Source: Flavobacterium profundi (GTDB taxonomy: Bacteria > Bacteroidota > Bacteroidia > Flavobacteriales > Flavobacteriaceae). From it: a stretch of 64,000 bases of DNA. Shown here piece after piece: positions 52,604 to 60,546 of this stretch. The DNA lies in assembly GCF_006491645.1 (NCBI RefSeq), contig NZ_VDCZ01000002.1, positions 124,001 to 188,000 on the forward strand, written 5' to 3'. Positions within the stretch are counted from its first letter, which is position 1, and each line of letters begins with the position of its first letter. The position numbers were made by a program, and so were the translations under genes. The notes beneath the pieces are model-generated. The model was given only the letters and a program-made list of their open reading frames with translations, did not search any database and was not told the DNA's origin.

Positions 52604-52701
52604 GATATAATTCATTTATTAAAATAGTGAAACTAATAATTTAAGCTAAACAAGGGTTAAATAGTACGATTTTTCACACTTTTTAACTTATCTTAGCTTT
52701 T

Positions 52702-53832
52702 ATGAACAAACAAACAGAAATTGGAATCATTGGTGGTGGTTTAGCAGGCTTAATAGCCGCAATTCATCTTCTTAAACAAGGGATTTCTGTAACTGTTTTT
52801 GAAAAGAACACCTTTCCAAAACATAAAGTCTGTGGCGAATTTATTTCTAATGAAGTATATTCTTATTTGAATTATTTAGGACTTAATATCGCTTCTTTAC
52901 ATCCTGCAACTATTAATACAACCTTAATTTCTAATCAGGATGGAAAAAGTATTTCTGCACCTTTAGAAATGGGAGGTTTTGGCGTGAGTCGCTTTACATT
53001 GGATTCATATTTAGCTGATAATGTGATAGTTTTAGGAGGTGAATTTATAAAAAGTACCGTTTCTCAAGTCAATTTCAAAGAAGATAATTTTATAATTACT
53101 ACCGAAAATAAGGAGACCTATCAGTTCATTCAAGTTTTAGGAGCTTTTGGAAAACGTTCTAATTTAGATACTGTTTTGCAACGAAAATTTATCCAACAAA
53201 AATCTCCTTGGTTGGCTGTAAAAATGCATTATTCAGTAGATTATCCAAGTAACTTAGTAGGTCTGTATAATTTTAATGGTGGTTATTGCGGGGTTTCTCA
53301 AGTAGAAAATAAAGTGGTTAATATTTGTTATTTGGTACATTATAAAGTGTTTAAAAAATATAAAAATATTGAAGCTTTTCAAGAAAACGTTTTATATCAA
53401 AACCAAAAACTAAAAGCAATTTTTACTCAAGCAGTTCCTTTATTTGAAAAACCATTAACCATTAGTCAAGTTTCATTTGAGAATAAGCCTAAAATTGAAA
53501 ATCATATGTTAATGATTGGCGATACTGCGGGTTTGATTCATCCACTTTGTGGAAACGGTATGGCTATGGCAATTCATAGTGCCAAAATTGCAAGTGAATT
53601 GGTTATTTCGTTTCTTAAAAAAGAGATGAATAGAGACCAATTGGAACGTTCATATAGTACTATTTGGAATCAAAACTTTAGAAAAAGAATACAATTTGGG
53701 AAACTACTATCTAAAATTATGCTGCATGATTTTGCTTCTAAAAATATCATGAATTTGATTGCTTTTTTTCCATCTATTTTATCCTTTATAATAAAAAAAA
53801 CGCATGGAAAAGAACTTCTAGATAACATATGA
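52702..53832 (+). CDS. FAD-dependent oxidoreductase, geranylgeranyl reductase family
   Basis: The 376-aa flavoprotein has the Rossmann motif IGIIGGGLAGLIAAIHLL, the family segment FPKHKVCGEFIS (with Cys) and the second FAD motif MIGDTAGLIHPLCGNGMAMA. Such proteins reduce or hydroxylate isoprenoid and lipid substrates. It is 13 bases before the methyltransferase gene and upstream of the type III PKS, the order seen in several Bacteroidota type III PKS clusters. It may modify the PKS product, for example by hydroxylation of an alkylresorcinol-like ring. Confidence 0.82.
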   Translation: MNKQTEIGIIGGGLAGLIAAIHLLKQGISVTVFEKNTFPKHKVCGEFISNEVYSYLNYLGLNIASLHPATINTTLISNQDGKSISAPLEMGGFGVSRFTLDSYLADNVIVLGGEFIKSTVSQVNFKEDNFIITTENKETYQFIQVLGAFGKRSNLDTVLQRKFIQQKSPWLAVKMHYSVDYPSNLVGLYNFNGGYCGVSQVENKVVNICYLVHYKVFKKYKNIEAFQENVLYQNQKLKAIFTQAVPLFEKPLTISQVSFENKPKIENHMLMIGDTAGLIHPLCGNGMAMAIHSAKIASELVISFLKKEMNRDQLERSYSTIWNQNFRKRIQFGKLLSKIMLHDFASKNIMNLIAFFPSILSFIIKKTHGKELLDNI

Positions 53833-53845
53833 AAAACTACAAACT

Positions 53846-54556
53846 TTGAAAAAAATAAACACGCAACATAGAACGGATGAAGAAGAAATTATGGATGATT
53901 TTTCTCTGAAAGGAGAAGAATTGCGTGACGCATTGGATAAAATTGCCGTTATAAATCGATTGTTAGGAGGCAATACATTGACTTTAGAAGGTATTAGACA
54001 ATTAGTAGCAAATACCAAAGAAAAACAAATAACAATTGTAGATGTAGGTTGTGGAAATGGTGATATGTTACGTGCTTTAGCCGATTTTGGTAAAAAAAAC
54101 AAGTATACCTTTCATCTTATAGGCATAGATGCCAATGCATTTACGATTGAACATGCCAAGCATTTATCTACTGATTATCCTATGATTCAATATGAATGCT
54201 GGGATATTTTTCAGGATGCATTTAGCAAATTAAAATATGATATTATATTGTGTACCCTAACATTGCATCACTTTAAAAACAATCAGATCAATTATTTATT
54301 GCAGTTGTTTTATAGCAATGCAAAATTAGGAATTGTGATTAACGATTTGCATCGAAATATACTCGCATATCGATTATTTCAATTGGTGTGTTTTGTTTTC
54401 CAACTTAATAAAATGTCTCGTGAAGACGGATTAATCTCTATCTTAAGAGGCTTTAAAAAACAGGAATTAGTTGAGTTTTCTGAAAAAAATAATTTAAAAA
54501 ACTATTCCATTCATTGGAAATGGGCTTTTCGTTACCAATGGATTATTCAAAAATAA
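53846..54556 (+). CDS. SAM-dependent methyltransferase (TTG start)
   Basis: The 236-aa protein has motif I ITIVDVGCGNGDMLRALAD, the acidic GIDANAFTIEHAK strand and ILCTLTLHHFKN. The likely start is TTG at 53846, because KKINTQHRTDEEEIMDDFSL ahead of the first ATG (53891) looks like conserved N-terminus; the nearby ATG at 53829 leads to a stop after six codons. It lies 13 bases after the FAD enzyme gene. It probably methylates the type III PKS product or a precursor; C- versus O-methylation cannot be told. Confidence 0.8.
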   Translation: MKKINTQHRTDEEEIMDDFSLKGEELRDALDKIAVINRLLGGNTLTLEGIRQLVANTKEKQITIVDVGCGNGDMLRALADFGKKNKYTFHLIGIDANAFTIEHAKHLSTDYPMIQYECWDIFQDAFSKLKYDIILCTLTLHHFKNNQINYLLQLFYSNAKLGIVINDLHRNILAYRLFQLVCFVFQLNKMSREDGLISILRGFKKQELVEFSEKNNLKNYSIHWKWAFRYQWIIQK

Positions 54557-54602
54557 AATAGAACAGAGACTCAATATAGATTCTCTATCTAAATAAAAAA
54601 AT

Positions 54603-55655
54603 ATGGCGGTAAAAATAGCAACAGTAACAACACAAGTCCCTGAATTTTCAAGAGAAACAGCAGAAATTCTTCCTTTTTTAGATGTATGGCTTGCCAATCA
54701 AGAGGATCGTTTCAAAAGAAAAGTGAAGAAAATTTTTGAAGGTGCTCAAGTTGATAAGCGGTACTCTATTATGAGTCCTGAAGAAGTGTTTTCACTCCAA
54801 TCTTTTGAACAAAGAAACGCTATTTATGCGAGGGAAATGATTGTTTTAGGTGAAAAAGTACTTCAAAAAGCCTTAGAAAAAGCAAACTGGTCTGCGGAAA
54901 GCCTTGATTTTATTATTACGGTAAGTTGCACGGGTATCATGATTCCTTCTTTAGATGCGTATTTAATTAACAAACTAGGACTCAAACAAGATATTGTTCG
55001 CTTACCTGTAACTGAAATGGGTTGTGTAGGTGGCGTTTCTGGTATCATTTATGCTAAAAATTTTCTAAAAGCAAATCCTAATAAGCGTGCAGCCGTGATT
55101 GCGGTTGAAAGTCCTACGGCCACTTTTCAACTAGATGATTTTTCGATGTCCAATATCGTAAGTGCAGCTATTTTTGGAGATGGTGCTGCATGTGTTTTAC
55201 TTTCTTCCTATGAAGAAGAAATAGGTCCGACCATTAGTGATGAAGCAATGTATCATTTTTATGATAACGAACATATGATGGGTTTTGAACTAACCAATTC
55301 GGGTTTAAAAATGATATTGGATATAGAAGTTCCTAATACAATTGAAGCGCATTTTCCCAAGATTATGCATCCCTTTTTAGAAAAAAATCAGTTGACTATT
55401 GCTGATATTGATCATTTAATATTTCATCCTGGTGGAAAAAAAATAGTTACCTTAGTAGAAGGTTTGTTTTCAGAATTAGGTAAGAATATAGATGATACGA
55501 AAGAAGTTTTACGATTGTATGGAAATATGTCAAGTGCGACTGTATTGTATGTATTAGAACGGATTATGAACAACCAACCCAAAATAGGTGAAAAAGGAGT
55601 AATGCTTAGTTTTGGTCCTGGTTTTACAGCCCAACGAGTTTTATTAGAATGGTAA
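54603..55655 (+). CDS. Type III polyketide synthase
   Basis: The 350-aa protein is a chalcone/stilbene synthase-superfamily enzyme with an intact triad: Cys141 in PVTEMGCVGGVSG, His275 in LIFHPGGKKIV and Asn308 in LYGNMSSATVL. The GFGPG-equivalent is LSFGPGFTAQRV near the C-terminus. It uses acyl-CoA or acyl-ACP starters and malonyl units. The following FabZ-like, KAS, ACP and PPTase genes suggest a starter made on the dedicated carrier protein and handed to this enzyme. Likely products are alkylresorcinols, alkylpyrones or related lipid phenols; product inferred. Confidence 0.9.
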   Translation: MAVKIATVTTQVPEFSRETAEILPFLDVWLANQEDRFKRKVKKIFEGAQVDKRYSIMSPEEVFSLQSFEQRNAIYAREMIVLGEKVLQKALEKANWSAESLDFIITVSCTGIMIPSLDAYLINKLGLKQDIVRLPVTEMGCVGGVSGIIYAKNFLKANPNKRAAVIAVESPTATFQLDDFSMSNIVSAAIFGDGAACVLLSSYEEEIGPTISDEAMYHFYDNEHMMGFELTNSGLKMILDIEVPNTIEAHFPKIMHPFLEKNQLTIADIDHLIFHPGGKKIVTLVEGLFSELGKNIDDTKEVLRLYGNMSSATVLYVLERIMNNQPKIGEKGVMLSFGPGFTAQRVLLEW

Positions 55656-55685
55656 GCAAACTAAAGTATATAATTAGAAATCAAA

Positions 55686-56108
55686 ATGAATAAACAAGAT
55701 ATTCTAAACAAGTTGCCATATTCCAAACCATTTTTGTTTGTGGATGAAATTATTTCAATTACAGAAAATGGAGTAAAAGGTACCTTCATTTTTAATGAAA
55801 ACTTGGATTTTTATAAAGGTCATTTTAAAAATAATCCAATCACGCCAGGAGTACTACTCATTGAAACTATGGCTCAAATCGGTTTAGTATGTTTAGGAAT
55901 CTATTTAAGTGAGTCTGAAAAAAAAGAAAATATTGCTTTTACATCCTCTGAAATTGAGTTTTTAAAACCGGTATTTCCAAACGAAAAAGTAACGGTCATT
56001 TCAGAGAAACTATATTATCGTTTTGGAAAACTAAAATGTAAAGTAAAAATGATAAATGAAAATAAAGAAGCAATTTGCACAGGAACTTTAGCAGGAATGA
56101 TAACTTAG
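55686..56108 (+). CDS. FabZ-like 3-hydroxyacyl-ACP dehydratase
   Basis: The 140-aa hot-dog protein has the FabZ pattern with the catalytic His in YKGHFKNNPITPGVLLIETM and Glu in LIETMAQIG. The start (ILNKLPYSKPFLFVDEIISI) and the C-terminal FGKLKCKVKMINENKEAICT also fit. Housekeeping FabZ is usually fused to LpxC or located elsewhere in Bacteroidota, so this is probably a pathway-specific paralogue. It follows the type III PKS gene by 30 bases. Confidence 0.85.
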   Translation: MNKQDILNKLPYSKPFLFVDEIISITENGVKGTFIFNENLDFYKGHFKNNPITPGVLLIETMAQIGLVCLGIYLSESEKKENIAFTSSEIEFLKPVFPNEKVTVISEKLYYRFGKLKCKVKMINENKEAICTGTLAGMIT

Positions 56109-56171
56109 GAAGTATACCTGTATAATTGGTTTAAAATTGTTTAAAGTTAATTTTTGAAATTGTAATTGTAA

Positions 56172-57440
56172 TTGAAAAAAAGAGTTGTCATAACAGGTTT
56201 AGGTATTGTTGCTCCAAATGGTATTGGTTTGGAGGCTTTTACCCATGCTATTAAAAATGGAATTTCGGGTATCGAATTTCATCCTGAATTAGAACGCTTG
56301 AAATTTTCTTGTCAAATAGCGGGAACTCCAAAAATTTCAGAAGAAATCAAACGAAATTATTTCAGCGAATTAGAATTGCGTAGTTTCAACTCTAGTGGTA
56401 TTTTATATGGTGTTATAGCTGCTCTAGACGCATGGAAAGATGCGGGTTTAACTTTGGAAAATAACGACCAACCCGATTGGGACAGTGGAACTATTTTTGG
56501 TTCAGGTACCTCAGGAATAGAAACCTTTAGAGAAGCCATTTATAAAATTGATGCTTTTCAAACCAGAAGGTTGGGAAGTACCGTTGTAGCGCAAACCATG
56601 GCAAGTGGTGTTTCCGCTTATATTGGAGGGAAATTAGGGTTAGGAAATCAGGTAAGCACCAATTCATCTGCTTGTACTACAGGAACAGAAAGTATATTAC
56701 TCGGATTGGAACGCATTCAAAATGGAAAAGCTAAAAGAATGTTGGTAGGTAGTACTAGCGATTCTGGACCCTATATTTGGGGAGGGTTTGATGCCATGCG
56801 AGTGTGTACATTCAAACATAATAATGCTCCAGAAAATGGCTCAAGGCCAATGAGTGCTAGTGCATCTGGATTTGTACCTAGTAGTGGAGCAGGAGCCTTA
56901 GTTCTAGAAGAATTAGAAAGTGCTTTGGATAGAGGAGCCAAAATTTATGCAGAAATTAGTGGAGGCAATGTGAATTCGGGTGGCCAACGTGGTACAGGAA
57001 CAATGACAGCACCCAACCCAATTGCAGTTCAAAAATGCATTAGAGCAGCTTTAGAAGATGCTGGAATTCACCCCAATGAAATTGATGCTATAAATGGTCA
57101 CTTGACTGCCACATCAAAAGATGCTTTAGAAATTGAAAATTGGACCCAAGCCTTGCAGCGAAAGGGAATTCATTTTCCATACATAAATTCGCTTAAATCC
57201 ATGATAGGCCATGGTTTATCTGCTTCTGGCAGCATGGAATCAGTGGCTACTGTACTTCAAATTTATTATGGGTTTATTTTTCCAAATATAAATTGTGAAG
57301 ATGTGCATCCTAATATATTAGAATTAATTGATGAAAATACCATTCCGAAGCAAATGATTAAGAAATCCTTAAATGTAGTCGCAAAAGCTAGTTTTGGTTT
57401 TGGAGATGTAAACGGTTGTCTTATCTTTAAAAAATATTAA
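56172..57440 (+). CDS. Beta-ketoacyl-ACP synthase (KAS II-like; TTG start)
   Basis: The 422-aa condensing enzyme starts at TTG 56172 (MKKRVVITGLGIVAPNG); no ATG lies near. Active-site Cys168 is in TNSSACTTGTES, His310 in NGHLTATSKDALE and His347 with Lys342 in LKSMIGHGLSASG, so the Cys-His-His set is present. The first His motif reads HLTAT, not the usual HGTxT, which marks a divergent subfamily. Paired with the adjacent ACP and dehydratase it should elongate the starter chain. No reductases are encoded here; FabG and FabI may come from primary metabolism. Confidence 0.85.
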   Translation: MKKRVVITGLGIVAPNGIGLEAFTHAIKNGISGIEFHPELERLKFSCQIAGTPKISEEIKRNYFSELELRSFNSSGILYGVIAALDAWKDAGLTLENNDQPDWDSGTIFGSGTSGIETFREAIYKIDAFQTRRLGSTVVAQTMASGVSAYIGGKLGLGNQVSTNSSACTTGTESILLGLERIQNGKAKRMLVGSTSDSGPYIWGGFDAMRVCTFKHNNAPENGSRPMSASASGFVPSSGAGALVLEELESALDRGAKIYAEISGGNVNSGGQRGTGTMTAPNPIAVQKCIRAALEDAGIHPNEIDAINGHLTATSKDALEIENWTQALQRKGIHFPYINSLKSMIGHGLSASGSMESVATVLQIYYGFIFPNINCEDVHPNILELIDENTIPKQMIKKSLNVVAKASFGFGDVNGCLIFKKY

Positions 57441-57455
57441 AAATCTAAAATAAAC

Positions 57456-57710
57456 ATGACAAAAGAAGCAATTATAGAAAAACTAAAGCCTATCGTACAA
57501 CCTTTTGTAAAAAATGAAGAGGCATTTAAAAATCTTACGGATACTACCGATTTTATAACCGATTTAAACATCAATTCTGCAAATTTAGTAGATATTGTTC
57601 TAGATATTGAAGAAGCATTCCATATTGAAATTGATAATGAATCTATGGAAAAGATGCTCAATGTGGAAAATACAGTCGCGATAATCCAAAAAAAACTAGC
57701 AGCACAATAA
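57456..57710 (+). CDS. Acyl carrier protein
   Basis: The 84-aa protein is a stand-alone ACP. Ser41 in DLNINSANLVDIVLDIEEAF is the expected phosphopantetheine site. The classical DSL motif is replaced by NSA, so the serine is retained in an unusual setting. Its stop overlaps the start of the phosphopantetheinyl transferase gene (TAATG), strong evidence that the transferase activates this ACP. Confidence 0.85.
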   Translation: MTKEAIIEKLKPIVQPFVKNEEAFKNLTDTTDFITDLNINSANLVDIVLDIEEAFHIEIDNESMEKMLNVENTVAIIQKKLAAQ

Positions 57711-58198
57711 TGGGCAATGATATTGTTGATTTAGCATTGGCGAAAAGAGAAAGTAACTGGAAAAGAAAAGGCTACTTGAATAAGCTTTTTACTGAATTGG
57801 AACAAAACTATATTCGTACTGATAAAAATCAAGATATAATGGTTTGGATACTTTGGTCTTTGAAAGAAAGTACGTATAAAGCTTATCAAAGAATACAAAT
57901 TAATAGAGGTTTTTATCCCCAAAAAATTAAGATTAAAAGTTTAGAAATTAAAGATGCTATAGCTATTTCAACACTTGAATTATTTGGAATGGATTTTTTT
58001 GGAAAAACAACGATTACAACTGACTGGATTCATTCAATCGTAACAACAAAATTTTCTCATTTAAATCAAATCACTGAAGTTACTCCTCAATGTATTAAGA
58101 AAGACAAAAATTCCTTACCTTACTGTGCCTTAACCAATCAAAGCATTTCGATTAGTCATCATGGTGCTTATCAAAAAATAATACAATTCAAACTATAA
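57710..58198 (+). CDS. 4'-phosphopantetheinyl transferase
   Basis: The 162-aa AcpS-like protein has MGNDIVDLALAKRE and the WSLKESTYKAYQR Mg/CoA-binding motifs, and a final SISISHHGAYQKIIQF strand. It is slightly longer than AcpS (about 125 aa) and resembles the family dedicated to secondary metabolite or special-fatty-acid ACPs. It overlaps the ACP gene by one base. The genome should encode a separate AcpS for primary metabolism. Confidence 0.85.
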   Translation: MGNDIVDLALAKRESNWKRKGYLNKLFTELEQNYIRTDKNQDIMVWILWSLKESTYKAYQRIQINRGFYPQKIKIKSLEIKDAIAISTLELFGMDFFGKTTITTDWIHSIVTTKFSHLNQITEVTPQCIKKDKNSLPYCALTNQSISISHHGAYQKIIQFKL

Positions 58199-58208
58199 AA
58201 TAAATAAG

Positions 58209-59939
58209 ATGTCACAATCAAAAATTAAAAAATTAGGAGAATTAGCCTCAACAGCCATATGTGGAAACGATATTAGTTCTTCAGTATTGTATGTTTCCGC
58301 ATTATCCATATTTTACGCAGGTCAATATGCATGGATAACCCTTTTGATAGTTGCTTTTGTTTTATTTTTATTTCGTAAAATATATGGAGAAGTTGTAGGT
58401 GCTTTACCTTTAAATGGAGGTGCTTATAATGCCTTATTAAATACAACTAGTAAACAATTAGCTTCAGTTGCTGCCACATTAACTTTGTTGTCTTATATGG
58501 CAACAGCTGTAATCTCTGCTAACGAAGCCATGCATTATTTACATCATTTAGTACCTCAAATGCCAATATTACTTGCAACCATAGTTTTATTAGCACTATT
58601 TGCAGCATTAGTTATAGGAGGAATTTCTGAATCGGCTAAAGTGGCAATCGGAATATTTCTTTTTCACTTAGCTTCATTATTAGTTCTTACCTTATTTATT
58701 TTATATTATTTCTTTTATAATGGTTTGGACCAATTTATTGAAAATTGGCATTTACCCACTCATGGAAGTATTGTAATGGCAATCTTCTTTGGCTTTTCTG
58801 CTTCTATGTTAGGTGTTTCAGGATTTGAAAGTTCTGCCAATTTTGTTGAAGAACAGAAAAAAGGAGTCTTTCCTAAAACCCTACGAAACATGTGGATTGT
58901 AGTCAGTATCATTAATCCATTAATGGCATTTTTTGCCCTAAGCATTTTTAATATGGAAATGTTGCAAAGTGATGCTTTTCAAAATACCTTATTAATTGAG
59001 ATGGGACTTTTTGTAGGCGGAAAATGGGTGGCTATGTTAATTGCAATTGATGCAGTATTGGTATTAAGTGGAGCCGTTTTAACCAGTTATGTGGGTGTCT
59101 CTGGTTTATTAGAACGAATGACATTGGATCGAATTTTACCGAATATGCTTTTGAAGAAAAACAAAAGGGGAAGTTCGTACCGAATTATTGCCTTGTTTTT
59201 TATCTTAAGTGTTTCGGTTTTATTGATTACAAAAGGAAATGTAAAATTATTAGCTGGTGTTTATACCATATCTTTTTTATCTGTAATGGCTTTGTTTGGC
59301 TTTGGTAACATCTTATTAAAATTAAAAAGATCGAAATTACCAAGACCTGAAAAAGCAAGTTGGATAGCTGTAATTATTGCGATAACTGCTGTTTTAATAG
59401 CTTTAAGCGGAAACATTTTGATGGAACCTAAAGATGACTTACCAAGTAATGTGCAGGTGTTTTTACCTTATTTTATTATTACGATTGGTTTCATTGTGAT
59501 GATGTTGAAACGCATTGTTATTTTAAAAGCAATTTTAAGTATTTTTAAATATTTCAATACAAAGATTATCAACTTAATTAATAGTATCATTATTCAAGAA
59601 TTTGTTTTCTTTACCAAAAATGATGATTTGGAGCATTTAAATATTGTAATGTTATACATTAGAGAAAATGAACAAACCAAAAAGATAAAGATTGTTACAG
59701 TTGTTAAACCAAATGAAACGGCTTCTGAACGCTTAAAAAATGATATTGCTTTTTTAGATCGAGAATATCCTGAAATTAAAATTGATTTTATTGAAATTGA
59801 AGGAGAATTTGGTCCTAAACTAATCAATGAATTGTCTAAAAAATGGAAAATTCCTGTAAACTTCATGTTTATTGCCTCACCAAGCGATAAGTTTCCCTAT
59901 AAAATTGAAGAATTAGGTGGTGTCCGATTGATTATGTAG
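58209..59939 (+). CDS. APC superfamily amino acid permease with C-terminal soluble domain
   Basis: The 576-aa protein has about 12 helices of the APC fold: DISSSVLYVSALSIFYAGQY, PLNGGAYNALLNTTSKQLAS, FGFSASMLGVSGFESSANFV. A cytoplasmic C-terminal part (about 450-576) with IVMLYIRENEQTKKIKIVTV resembles the USP-like domain found on some amino acid permeases. It is 10 bases after the transferase gene and may be co-transcribed; a link to export or precursor supply for the polyketide is possible but not shown. Confidence 0.82.
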   Translation: MSQSKIKKLGELASTAICGNDISSSVLYVSALSIFYAGQYAWITLLIVAFVLFLFRKIYGEVVGALPLNGGAYNALLNTTSKQLASVAATLTLLSYMATAVISANEAMHYLHHLVPQMPILLATIVLLALFAALVIGGISESAKVAIGIFLFHLASLLVLTLFILYYFFYNGLDQFIENWHLPTHGSIVMAIFFGFSASMLGVSGFESSANFVEEQKKGVFPKTLRNMWIVVSIINPLMAFFALSIFNMEMLQSDAFQNTLLIEMGLFVGGKWVAMLIAIDAVLVLSGAVLTSYVGVSGLLERMTLDRILPNMLLKKNKRGSSYRIIALFFILSVSVLLITKGNVKLLAGVYTISFLSVMALFGFGNILLKLKRSKLPRPEKASWIAVIIAITAVLIALSGNILMEPKDDLPSNVQVFLPYFIITIGFIVMMLKRIVILKAILSIFKYFNTKIINLINSIIIQEFVFFTKNDDLEHLNIVMLYIRENEQTKKIKIVTVVKPNETASERLKNDIAFLDREYPEIKIDFIEIEGEFGPKLINELSKKWKIPVNFMFIASPSDKFPYKIEELGGVRLIM

Positions 59940-59942
59940 ATA

Positions 59943-60545
59943 TTAAATTCCTAATTTTCTTTTTAGTTTTAAAAATAGCAAAGCAGTAATATAGGCATCA
60001 CCAGTTGCTGTGTGTCTATCGGTTTTACGAATATTAAAAACAGAACAAAGTTCATCCAAAGAAGTGTGTTGTTCTTCTGGAAAATGTTTCCATTTTTGGT
60101 ACATAATATCCGTATCCATATATTGATTTTTTAATCTGCCTGCATCCATTCTGTCCAGCGCTTCATTGATTATTTCAATATCAAAGGCAATATGATGACC
60201 AACAAGCGTTGCATTTTTTATAAAATTTAAAAATTGAATTACAGCTTCTTGTTCGCTTATTTTGGGAAGATTTCCTTCTTTCAAAATACCATGAATAGGC
60301 ACTGTTGCTGCATTAAAAATTTCTTGCGAAATGAAAACCTGAAAATAATCATTCACCACGATTTGATTTCCAGTAATAGCAACAGCTCCAATCGATAAAA
60401 TACGATCATTTTGTGTATCTAATCCTGTGGTTTCACTGTCAAAAACGACATATCTTCTCTCACTGTTTTTTTCTTCAAAGTAGGAGAGATACGTTTTCCA
60501 AAATGGAGGATATTCTTTAATTATATTTTTAAAAGGCCATTTCAT
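59943..60545 (-). CDS. DEDDh 3'-5' exonuclease (DnaQ-like)
   Basis: The 200-aa protein has ExoI motif VVFDSETTGLDTQNDRILSI (Asp, Glu), ExoII GHHIAFDIEIINEALD (Asp) and ExoIII DRHTATGDAYITALLF (His, Asp), the DEDDh set. It ends one base before the start of the DUF294/CBS gene on the same strand. The exonuclease-CBS-DUF294 pair commonly lies beside actP/acs in Proteobacteria; the functional link to acetate use is unexplained. Convergent with the permease gene, 3 bases apart. Confidence 0.85.
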   Translation of the reverse strand: MKWPFKNIIKEYPPFWKTYLSYFEEKNSERRYVVFDSETTGLDTQNDRILSIGAVAITGNQIVVNDYFQVFISQEIFNAATVPIHGILKEGNLPKISEQEAVIQFLNFIKNATLVGHHIAFDIEIINEALDRMDAGRLKNQYMDTDIMYQKWKHFPEEQHTSLDELCSVFNIRKTDRHTATGDAYITALLFLKLKRKLGI

Positions 60546-60546
60546 A

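Noticed and set aside
51619..59939. Flexirubin or aryl polyene cluster
   Set aside because: Genes specific to those pathways (DarA/DarB, ammonia lyase, multiple KS and acyltransferases) are missing; the core enzyme is a type III PKS.
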